This document shows positions 33,647-45,600 of a stretch of 64,000 bases of DNA, one piece after another (within the stretch, counting starts at the first letter, position 1; each line of letters opens with the position of its first letter). The DNA is from Saccharina japonica (taxonomy: Eukaryota > Sar > Phaeophyceae > Laminariales > Laminariaceae). The notes below the pieces were generated by a model. The model saw only the letters and a list, made by a program, of their open reading frames with translations. It did not search any database and had not been told where the DNA came from. Made by a program: the position numbers and the translations under genes. The stretch spans positions 33,452 through 97,451 of the forward strand of contig MEHQ01002381.1 of the NCBI GenBank assembly GCA_008828725.1, given 5' to 3'.

Positions 33647-36600
33647 ACCGCTGTCTGTGCAAGTTGGCTGGACTGATCGGACTTTTCCGTGCCGTACAGG
33701 AGACGTGAGTGAGGAGTGTGGGCAACAAGCGACAACGAACACTAAAGTGGTTACGTATTACGGGGTGGGCTAATGTAGTAAATAGGACCTACGGTACACA
33801 CAAAAACCTATATATTTACCTATTTTTACTGACAATATTTGGTCCTATTTACTATGGCCCCACGTAATAGTTACTCTTATCGAACGCCAAACAACGAAAA
33901 AAACAGGGTTTGTGACAACAACAACAAAAAATCACGATAGGTACCCCCATTCACACGTCCGACAAGATAGATCACGATCTATCTATCTATCTATATATAT
34001 ATATCTATCGATCTACGTGTAGATCATTTTGACCTTAGCCTGCCGGTGTGAGACGTTGTACAGGAGCTGTACATACGTGTAATGCAGATCCAGTCGAGGG
34101 AACCTGTCCCACAGATCATGCAGATGATAGAAGGCTACCCACGTGGTAACATGAGGTACGTAGACCATACAGATCAGGAATCTATCAGGCGCCGTGAAAC
34201 ATCTACAGTAGATTATGACGTGGGAATAGATTATCTGTCCGATCTGTACAATATTGGTGGATTGGCGTTACAGTATGTCACGTTAATATATATATATATA
34301 TTCGAATGCCGCGAGGCAGTTACACAGTGCTCCCATTGCTGTCTCAGGAAGTGGCCACACCAGAAATTAAATTAACTCATTGAAGCTGTCATCCATATGC
34401 AAGTCTGCCTCGCAAGCGATTCTTAGTAGGATGCAGCTCATCCTTCATGCGACTCGCCCAACACCTCAAGGTGTTTCGCGCTTGGTGCTAGCGATGTCTG
34501 CCTGGTCGGTGAAAACCCGACATGCTCCGTCCCGGCATTGTAGGGATGCGAGGGTCTATGGCATGACATGAGGATGCCCCCCCTCCCCCCCCTTGCCGAC
34601 CAACCCCTCCTCCGTCTCTGCGCTGCCTTCATAAAACAAATGAAACTAATCCCGCATTTTATGTCCAATACCATAGATCGTCCGGCTGTATATAAGTTTT
34701 TGTGAAGCCGCCCCGCCCCCGCCTCTATTCCGGGGTTTGTGTTTGTGCTCACACCGATGTCCAGCTTTTTCTTGAAGCATTTTTTTTTATTTGTTTTTCA
34801 GGGGGGCCAAACCGCTTGGTTTTAGTGTAGGCCCTTTAGAACTGCATCCGACATTTGTTTGGAAAAAAAGCAATTGGATTTAGTGTGGGATAGATTTTTC
34901 AGTAGTGAAAGGGTTAAGCTGCCGCCCCCGTGCCCCGCCCCATGTCCGCCGCCTCTCTTGGGAGTTCGTGTTTCGTTTTTTGTTCCCCTTCTAACCTGGA
35001 ATACAGTCGCCCACGAGTCTGTCGTGTCCAGCACGACGCCGGTGAGGTAGGTGCCGATAGACCCCACCACCGCGGCGCAAGCGGAGGTCATGCCGTAAAT
35101 CACGCCCGTATCCTGAGCGCGCACGGGGTGACGATTGCGGGGGGGGACGGAGGAGGGGGGGGGGGCGTACCAGGTGCTCATTTGTTGCTTGCCTCGATCA
35201 TTTGAACATTGGCCTAGCATCCCTTTCGAGACATAGCTAACCCTAACGCTACTCCTAAATAGAGACACGAGGGGAGGGAGTCTGCCTGATCGGTGAAAAC
35301 CCGACGTGCTCCGTCCCGGCATTGTAGGGATGCGAGGGTCTATGGCTATACAACCACGGCCATGCATGACACGAGTAGCAATGTCTGCCTGGTCGGTGAA
35401 AACCCGACATGCTCCGTCCCGGCATTGTAGGGAGCGGGGTCTATGGTCATACGACTACGGCCATGCATGAAATACGAAGTACACCCCCCTCCCCCCCCCC
35501 CCCCCCCAACTCCATCGAGCCCCCGCCCCCAGCCCCTCCTAGCCCCGGCTACCCGCTCCCGAGTCCCGAAGCCAACTTACACTGTGCGTCAAGTCGACGC
35601 CAAAAAAAACAACTAACCTACACGAAACCGCCACTGCTTATATAGTCACCTTCGAGCGCAAGTCTTGAACGGAGGAGCCGAAACCGGCGCTGGAGCAAGA
35701 CCCCAGGGCCACGGTCAGGGTGAACAGCATCGACGCCTCCGTCGAGGTTTCCGGCCCTTGCGCGAGGGCGAGCATGCAAACCGCGGGACCCACGAGAGCG
35801 ATCGTCTGAAAGAGCTTTCGTACCGACCTTACGCTCAGCGTTCCCTGGGAGGAGCGGTGGTGGTGGCGACGAGACGCGCGAAGTGGGGCGGGGGGCGGGA
35901 GGGTTTTTTGTTCGCTTATTATTATCCCTTTCCGGCGTCATGTTCGCTTTTTATTAACCCTTTTTTGGTTGTAAAGCTGTGGGTGGGCTGTCTACATATA
36001 AGCCGATGACCCGTCACTACTGTAGTTGGCTAAGGTTTTCCAGTTAGTTATGAATACTTGCGTGCGGGAAATGTGCAGACTTCCGCGTCTGTAACGTACG
36101 TACATCTCGCTGGTGCGTTTGTGGCTCGATATGTGTCTGTCTGTTTTTTTTTACATGGAGGAACATACTACATCAGTCATCATAACCAAACGACCGCTTT
36201 GTAAACATAGCGGGATGTGTGGGTTTTCGGGGTCTATCGTCGTGGGCCCTGACTACTATGCCCCTCTCCCCCCTGCAATAAATAACTAGCCGTGGAATCC
36301 AGCAAAAATTACAGCAGTTTCACCCCTTTGGGACCTTCAACCTTTCTACTGCCGCAGCAGGGGGTGCACGAAGGGGAAAAAAAAGGCAGACCCAGACAGG
36401 GACGGGGGGGGGGGGGGTGTACTCATGCCACGCATGGCCGTAGCCGTACGTACAACTCGTATAGACCCTCGCATCCCTACAATAATGCCGGGACGGAGCA
36501 CGTCGGGTTTATTATACGCACGACGGCAATCATAGCATCTAGATATGTTCCAATTCTTGATCGTGTTTTGTTTGATGCGGGGGAAAAGCAATGTCTCGGC

Positions 36601-39600
36601 ACGTCACACGCGCTAACGCCATAACTCGACAAACCACAATGACAAACCCTTTTTTTTTTGCCCCAATAGAGGAGACATGCGAATCAAAACAAACACGCTC
36701 CCGGGTTTTAATGCAACTCCCGAGAGATAATATACCCCCCCCGCAACGATGCGTGCTATCTACGACAGAGGCGTTTTAGCACTTTTTCGGCTGAACCGTT
36801 TTCGGAACGTCCACCTTAACCCAAAATCGCCGGACGTCCATTCTCGTGTTGCAAATATTGTTCATTGTGTACTTCAGGGTCATGGGATTTTGCTCATCTC
36901 GGGTATTAGAGCACTTTTATTTCCCTCCGAAAATGTTTTTTGTCCTTACGTCGATTATCGTATTGCAAAATATTAGTTCATTGTATATTTGCTCATCTCG
37001 GGTCAAGAGAGCACTTTTATTTGCCTCCAAATGTTTTCTGGGTGAGGTACGTATAAAGCTCCTATACTATAATCAAGTGACCACTACCCTCAGAAGGCAA
37101 AAGCTTATTAACATGGTGCACATTTACCGTATAAGCTTATTAACATGGTGCACATTTACCGTATATAGCATGCACACAACCCTTCCTTAGCCTTGCTGAT
37201 GTTTTTGGCGTCGTCGGCTGCCCACGACGGGCCAAAAACGGAGGAGTCTCGCCAACAGAGCACACACCAGGACGATGAGAGAAAAAAAACAAAACAACAA
37301 CAACAACATGTATGTCCCCTCGCTAAAACAAATGACATAAAGGCCACGCTGCACTACGAGTAGCGGCGCACCGGTAATTTTTCCTTGAACGTTCCTCACT
37401 TGGAAGAGCCCTAAAAAACATTGTAGTTTCAAGAAAAAGTGCCAATAGGCAATCCCATGACCTGTTACGGGGGACCATAGTAAATGCTAGTAAATACGTA
37501 GGACCTACGTACGGTACACACAAAAACCTGTATATTCACCCATTATTTTACCAAGAATATTCGGTCCTAGGTATGTACTAGAACGTACGTACGGCACACA
37601 CAAAAACCTGTACATTCACCTATTTTTACTATTAATAACAATGTCTGGTCCTATTTGCTATGGTCACCCTATTTTGTCAAACAATGTTTGGTCCGATCAA
37701 CTATGGTCCCACGCAATAGATATCTATATATCGAAATATATGAAAAGAAAAAAAAAAACGATTACCCCGTTCGTTCGTATCAATTTATCTGACGCCTGCT
37801 AAAAAAATCCCACATCCTCCTCCTCCTCCTCCTACCTTCTTGACGAGAGCGTCGGCTCCTAACCCAGCTATGTTTCCGGTCACCGCCCCCGCCACCCACG
37901 GGATGACGCTGGCGCCGGAGCTCTGGCCGAGAGTCAGATTAAACTCCTGCAAAATCGTGGGAAGCGGAAAAGCGTGTTTTTTATTTTCGGGGGGGGGGGG
38001 GGGTTAATTAACCTCTTCGCATAAACGTGTTGGAAGGTTTGGTCGAGAGGTGTGGTGCGTGTTTCATCTCACACGGGGGGGTGATTAATTAAGAAGGTTA
38101 AAATAACCCCCCCCACCCCCCTCGGTGCAAGCTAAATTTTATTGACAAATGGGGAGAGTGCAAAACGCATGAGACACGCGATGGAGAGATATATCTGACC
38201 CCCCCCCCGAGACGCTTTTTTCAAAGCTATCATACTCTTTCACTCATCCCACGGTAGTATATATTAGGGGTTGCAGTTAGTTTTTGCCTTCTGTGGCAGA
38301 TAATGTTTTGGGTGGTGGGTTTGAAGCTCCTCGAGCGAGCGAGCGCGCAGCTACCGGTTAGTCGGACACTTTTATTACTATTACGGTGGACCAGAGTAAA
38401 TAGGACCAAACATTGTTAGCAAAACAAGGGAATACATAAATTGGTTTCTGTGTGTACCGAAGGTCCCTAGTTACTACATTAGCCCACCCCGTAATAAGCA
38501 TATTGTGTTTAGGACAAGCGGCATAGAAAATGTTGGTCGTGATTGGGCGAACAAGCCTCCTTCGAAGTGATGCTCCGGGTGTGTGACACTGAGCTCTTCA
38601 TGCGAGGAGCTTACAAAACAAACAAGACGACACCCTTACAAGGCGGCATTACTCCTTCGCGTTGTGTGTGTGTTTTTCTTCATCCCATTTATTATCTTCG
38701 CCCTTCTTTTCTCTCTCCCTCTCTCTCCCTCCTTTGTCGTAACTCAGATCCGGCGTCACTAAGTAGTGCCCCCCCCCCCCGTTGTTTTTTGGGGGAACCT
38801 CGGCTCAGAAATTCAGCCCACGGGGGTGTGATATGTTATCACCCGGGTGATACGGTATGCCCGTGTTTATGTGGCCCACTGGCAGCAGCGGGTAACAACC
38901 TTGACACTTGGTGTAGTTCAACGACACCTGGACCATGTGGTGTGTGTGAAAAGGACATCTAGAGGTGGGGCGGCGGGTCATGCCCCTCGTGATGCCTTGC
39001 CTCTAAACCGATACTCTATATACACATGGTTGGACCGTTTGACCGTCGGTCTTGAAGCGCGACGTAAAAAAGGTTTGCTCAATCGGTTCATTATTTGTTT
39101 TCGCCCAGGTCGCCCTCGATGTGCGAAGATCCGCACAGCCGTATCGGGATACACGGCAGTGCGCAGTAATGAACAGTAACGTACAGCGCACATCAATGAT
39201 CAGCAGCAGAATTAGAGGCACGGCAACCCGCAGCAACGAATTGCAACGCGCAGCAGCAGCAACAGCAACAGCGGCAGCGGCAGCAGCAGCAGCAGAGCAA
39301 CGCACAGCAACGAACAACAACCCACAACAACCCACTGCAACGATTAACAACGCAGCAACAACAACGCACAGCAACGAATAACCAACAACAACAACAACAA
39401 CAACAACAACGGTTAACAACGCAGCAGCAGCAACAACAGCAACAACAACACAACACACTCAAGCGAAGAGAGAGAGCGAGCCTCGCCTGATTGAAGTACG
39501 TGGGCAACCACGCGAGCATGACGTACAACCCCCAGTTGTGCGACATGTGCGCCGACGCGATGGACCAAATCTGCCCGTTCGTCGCGTATTCCTTCCACGG

Positions 39601-42600
39601 CACGTCTCGGAATCCGTTCACCAACCCTCCCCCGCTACGAGACTGGGGCGGGGGGGTTAACGGCTCGTCCCCTCTCTCCCCCCGCGCCGCCTCGACGCCC
39701 GCAGAACGTTCCCCGGAATCTTCCCCAACACCGCTGCCGCCGCTACCGCCGCCAGCTCGCTCCTCCACCGCTACCGCTCCCACTACCGCTCCCGCCCCCG
39801 CTACCGCCTCCGTAGTCGACGAAATTTTCTCCCCCGCTCGCCGCCGCCGTTCTTCAGAACGTTCCGAGGTTTCCGGCGACTGCGGCTGCGACTGTAACTG
39901 TAACTGCAACGCCTCCGTGGCAATGGCCTGCGGGCTTCGACCGGAGACCAACGGCAGCCAGAGGACCAGCCAGAGCAGCCCCAGCGCACCGTACGAGAAG
40001 AAAACACCCTTCAACAAGAAAAAAAACGGCGCGCGTGCGCGCAAGAGAGAGAGAGAGAGAGAGGGAGAGCGTCGGCAAAATGAAGAGCTGAAAGTCGCGG
40101 GCGATAAGAAATAGTTCCGGGGCGAGTGCATGCATGCATGCCCATGCGGAGGGGAGGGAGGGAGGGGGGGGGGTACTGCCGCCGCTAGACACTAAGCCGA
40201 CACCGCGCGGGGCGCGGGCGCGGACCCGGGCGTTTGGAGGGGGAGGAGGTGGGGGTGGGGATGGGTGTGCTTATTTGTTGCTTGCCTTTAGTCATTTGAC
40301 CATTGGCCACGCATCCATTTCCAGACGGAGCATCGTTTTCCATTCCAAATAGAGACGCTTCCAATATTTGGGCGCGCGTGGGGGGGGGGCGGGGCTTGGG
40401 AAGCAAGAGCTGGAGCGAGGAAGAGGGACCCCTAATGCCCCGTCGCGACGCTGCCCCCTAGCCCACAGGCGGTGACTGTGGGCGCTCGCTCGCTACCGGC
40501 AGCGAAGGCGGGCAGCCATCATGGGGTAACTAACGGAGCCCTGTGCGCACGAAGAAAGGGAGGGCGCTTGTTTGTAGGTCCTTGCTTTGTGTGTGCATGA
40601 TGCGGTCTAACGCCCCATGACGACGGAGGGGGGGGGGGGGTACTCATGTCATGCATGGCTGTGATCATATGATCATAGACCCTCGCATCCCTACAGTGCC
40701 GGGACTGAGCACCTCGGGTTTTCACCCGGGGGGGGGGGGGGGGGGGGGGGTGTACACTAGCAATCGCGTCGGTGCTCGATGGGGCGAGGACGGTGTGCGC
40801 TCGATCCATGCGCGCGTGCTCTCTGGCCCGACACCACAGTAATCGTCTCCACTTCCCTCAACGCCCCCCCACGTTTCAAGCAAACCAAACGAAACAAAGT
40901 GAAACAAAAAAAAAGACAATGCCTGGTGCAACACGCAACACACAAAACACACAACATGAAACAAATAAACACAACTGTACCTTGGTATTAATAATCCATA
41001 CCTGATATATACCTGGTATATCAGAACCGAAACAAGGAACACGTACGACGTACAAAATATGACAAAATATCGGAAGCTCAACAGAGAAAAAAAAAACGCC
41101 CCCCCCCGCCTGATCTCACCTCCCAATTCCACGCCTCGATGATAGCCGGCGACGCCAGGTATGCCAAAACCGTCCCGATCTTCAATAAAAAAGAGGGGGG
41201 TGGGTTTCATGGCGGCAGTCGGGGCGGCGTTTTTACGAGCGGGGAGCAGGGGGGGGGTGCACGGCGGACGGAAGTGTCGGCGTGCGTTTGTTTGCGCGCG
41301 GCGGAAAATCTCTTGCCTTGCTCGCGCACGGCAGTGCTACGACTAGTATGGTACGTGTAACCCTGTGTATATGTAAAAGTAGTAGCGGGTGACAGATCGC
41401 AGTGGTGCCGGTATGTAAAAGCAGTAGTGGTTCCTCAGTAGTGCCACATATAAACCTGACACTACTGCGACAAACGTAACTACTCTGGACTGGTGAATAT
41501 ATACCTGGTAGGTTTACTTTTACTGCACGAGTATTATGGAAATGAACAAATGTGCCAGCCAAAAATACCGGCACTACCACGGCAACCGGCACTACTCAAA
41601 CAGCACTATCGAGGAACCACCACATGTACAGCAGTGGGTGTCGGGTCGGGGGGTCGCGGGAGGCTTTTGACACCCCGTATCTACGCTATGTCCGAATAGA
41701 CGCATTTCCTTCTCTTTACTCTCGTCGTCATGAACCGTGCTGTTAGTATCTGTGGCAGGCGACAGCCGTTCCATCCCATCCCATCCCATCCCATCCCATC
41801 CCATCCCATCCCATGCCATGCCATCCCATTTCACTCCATACCCTCCCATCCCATCCCATCCCATCCCATCCCATGCCATCCCATGCCATCCCATGCCATC
41901 CCATCCCACCCTATCCCATCCCACCTGTAAGCCGCTGATGATGAGGGAGAGCCACCCACTTCTCTGTTCTAGAGGGACCCATTCGGACACGATCGCCTGC
42001 CCAAATAAGAAGACCCCGCCACCAAAAACCGCCACCCCCAAAACAAACAAAACCCGTCGGGGTACGACCGATATGGCAATATTTAGAGCGAGAAGAGTTG
42101 ATTGGTCAACGGCGGGGAAGGCTCTGGGCGACACGTAGCGGAAGCGAGAGCCGTAGCAGCTACTGAAACAAGGTGCCCTGAAAAAAGGGCAAAATTTCAG
42201 ACGATATCGTACCCACAAAGGGCCAGAATACCAGTAAGGGTTTCTATGACGAGAGGGGGGGGGGGGGGGGTCGTTTGATTTTTATTTGTTTTCTTTTCGC
42301 TATATTTAGTTTATGTGTGTTTTATCGACGAGCTAATAATTGGCATTTGACAAATAAGGCGGGACACCCCCTCATATATCGTAAACAAAAGGGGGGACAC
42401 CACCAAGCACGCGGCGGCGGGGTTATCGATTACAAGAGGCGTGGCAAGTGCAAACACCAATTCAACGGCCCAGCCGCATTCCAAGCGCGATATACGATCA
42501 TAGTTAATTATATTAACCCATTCACTCTGACCGAACAGCGACTCACACAGTTCACATTTCCTGGTACAAGAATCTTCCATTCTACACCACTTTATCGCTC

Positions 42601-45600
42601 ATGGTACAACGTACCTGTATAGTTACGCGGCATACGTATACGGCGGTACCGGCACGACTACATATATACGTACAGAGCCAGCAATGTAAGTAACCAGAAG
42701 GAGTACAACTAATAATTTCACTGGTTTTACGTATATAAATCTGTACGTAAGTACTCTGCTTTTTAAATAGGATTATCATGTTGGTAGAGTTTTTGAGGAC
42801 AACACGGGGCACAGGGCGCCAACCAATGTACATTAATCGTACATCGTATGCTGACTGGTAACGTTTGCCTAGGTATGGGCCGTTGGTCTTTTCGACGTTA
42901 GACGTCGTCTGTTGNGCGTGCCACAACAACCAGAACATGGAGTGGTTACTTACCCGTTAGGTCTTTTTGACACAGAAAGGGGGATATCTCTCGCATGCTT
43001 ACAAAAAGGGGGACGTTACGAATAAAAGGGGGGACTTTCCCAAACTAATAGATGAAAAGGGGGATACCCTCGCGAGGCATAACAAAAAGGGGGATATGCT
43101 CACACCCCCCTTTTGATCGTCTCGTTCACCCGTAAAACATTGAAAAAAAAAAAAAACGCTGTGGATGGTAGGGAGGATGCCAGTGAGTGTGGCAAACCAT
43201 CAGTTGTGTTATATTTCAGTCGATTTGACAGAGTACATGAGGCTACCCGGCGGCGAAAACGATGTCCCCCTTTTTGTCCGATACAGCGGGGTGTAGTACA
43301 CGCTTATTTAGTAAAATCCCCAATATCTAACCTAAATAGTGCGATATTTCCGATTGATTTCACAACAATCGTTCGAGGGGGGGTTGGGGGATGGAGGGAG
43401 GTCAAAGAGAACAACTACCAAAAAAACAAAAACACGAGAGAAAAAGAAAAGCGAAGAAAAAAAACGCGCGCAAACCAAAAAAAAGAAAGCAAACCGAAAA
43501 ACAAATAAAGGACGAATATTACTACTACTGTAGTACTACAGTAGAAGAAAACAAACACAAGGCCCAAGGCCCACAAACAAATATCACCTGTATCGAAGGC
43601 ATCGTTACCGCCTCCCCGACACCCATGGCGAAGCGGCAGACGAGGAGCGTCTCCAGCGACGAGTGGGCGGCGGCGGGGGACAGCATCTGCGCCGCGGACC
43701 AAGCCAGCACCCCCACCGTCATGGTGGCCTTGGGCCCCCAAACGCCAATCAGCACCGAGGAGGGCACCATGGACGCCATGTAGCCCCACGAAAACACGCT
43801 GCTGATCTTCAGATTCATGGATCGGGGGTGGGGGGGGGGGTGGCGGTGGGGGGGGTGGAGGAAGGGGTGGGGGGTACGGTAAAATCACGGAAGCACCTAC
43901 GAGGTACGTACTGTTCTGTCCTATATGCAAGAGTGCAGCAGTTTTTCGTCAGCTTGTGGGACTGGTATGGGTGGTGGAGCCTTCCTTTTTTATCCCGCAC
44001 GGAGGATGCTCGGTGGGGGTCGAGGGGAATGGTGTGTGTGTGTGTGTGTAAAGCTGTACGGATCAAGTCGGTCTGCCAAACTACGCGTGAGGTGCGCCTG
44101 CAAACCGTGCGTCGTACTGTACCGCTCAAGCAGCAATTAATCACAACCCCCCCCCCCCCCGGTTCGGCGTATCTTAACCCAACAAAACAGCGGGCCATAC
44201 ACAAAAAAAAATCATGCGCGAGTTGTCCTTGGGGTTGCGCAAGAACCAACATCGAGAAACGAGGCGTCAGCGCTGGAAGAACGCAACAGGAATGCTCTCT
44301 TATGCGCTGTCGCGGGGGCGGCGGCGGCGGAGGCCCCACGGCGACGGCAACTGGCAGCGCCCACCCGCCGCTTCCCCGATCTCCCTCTCGCCGGACTCAC
44401 CAGCCCCTTGGTGGTGTCCGAGTAGCCGTACACGTCCCCCATCGGTACGATCGCCACCGACATGGCTACTCGGTCCAACGCGCACACGATGGCCACCAGA
44501 AAGCACAGCGCCATCATCGTGTACAGGGATGTCGAGCTCTCGCTATCTTCCACTCCCACCCCCAACCCCGCCCCCGTCCCCGCCCCCACTCCCGCCACGG
44601 CAAGGCCTCCGCCTACCCCCGACATCTGCTCTTGCCGCCGCTCCCCGATCACGCCCTCCCCGCCTCCCGAACCCCCTCCCCCCGCCTCCTTGACTGGAAA
44701 CCCACGCTGCAAGGTTTGTGCCGCCGCCCCGTCCCCCCTCGCCACCAACAACGAGGACGGCGACGGTGGGGACGACAACAGCTGCTGCTGCTGGGGGTCC
44801 TCTACGCAGTACTCGGCGCCGTCCAATGCCAAGAAGCACTCGTCTGGGACGAAAGCTGCGGTGGCGGTGGCGGCTTGGGAAGAGGCATCCCCGGACTGTT
44901 TTTATCGGGCTCTGGTTTCGGAAAAGGGCCGGGCGGGTGGGCAGCGGGGGAGGGGGGGCGAGGGCGTACTCATTTGGTCTTTGCCTTAGTATTTGACCTT
45001 GACCACGGCATCCCTTTCGAGAACGAGGGGGGGGGCTGTGCGAGGAGGGGGGCGTGAAGCCGGGCGGGGGGGGGGGGGGGCGTTACTCAACTGCCTAGGA
45101 CTCTCGCCGTCCCTACAATTCTGACGGACGCACGTTCAAAGGCTTATTCACCGACCCAGGGGGGGCGGCGGCGGCGGCGGCGGCGGCGATGGTTACCCCC
45201 ACTGCGGGAAACACTGTAGGTAGTTACCCCTTGCTTCGTATTTTCTACTCGGAATGCCATACGATAAAATGCTGTCCAAAGCCTTCATCGTCTCACCACC
45301 CGCAACGGAAACTTGTTGCTTCTCCCTGGACAAAGGTCGCGGCGGAACAAAACGATCTTGCTCGCTCTCTGCTCTCGCTCGAGGCGCCATTGATCGTTCA
45401 GAACACCCACCCACCCACTCACCTACCCACCGACCCACCCACTCACCCACCCACCCACCCACCCACCCACCCACCTACCGACCCACCCACCGACAGCCTC
45501 AGTCGTAAACCCAGTCCGACAAAAACACGTCCACTCCGAACCTGCGGGCGCGGTATATGCCCACAAACTGACACCACACGGACCCCCTACCCTACGGAGG

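Noticed and set aside
37156-37432. Minus frame with a Leu/Cys-rich segment, considered as an SLC17 exon
   Set aside because: Exons 7 and 8 already join in phase and in family register, leaving no place for it.
41592-42218. Long minus frame with Gly-Met-Gly-Trp-Asp repeats fused to a carrier segment
   Set aside because: The CCCAT array continues the frame of SLC17 exon 4 past its donor. Only 41925-41996 matches the family.
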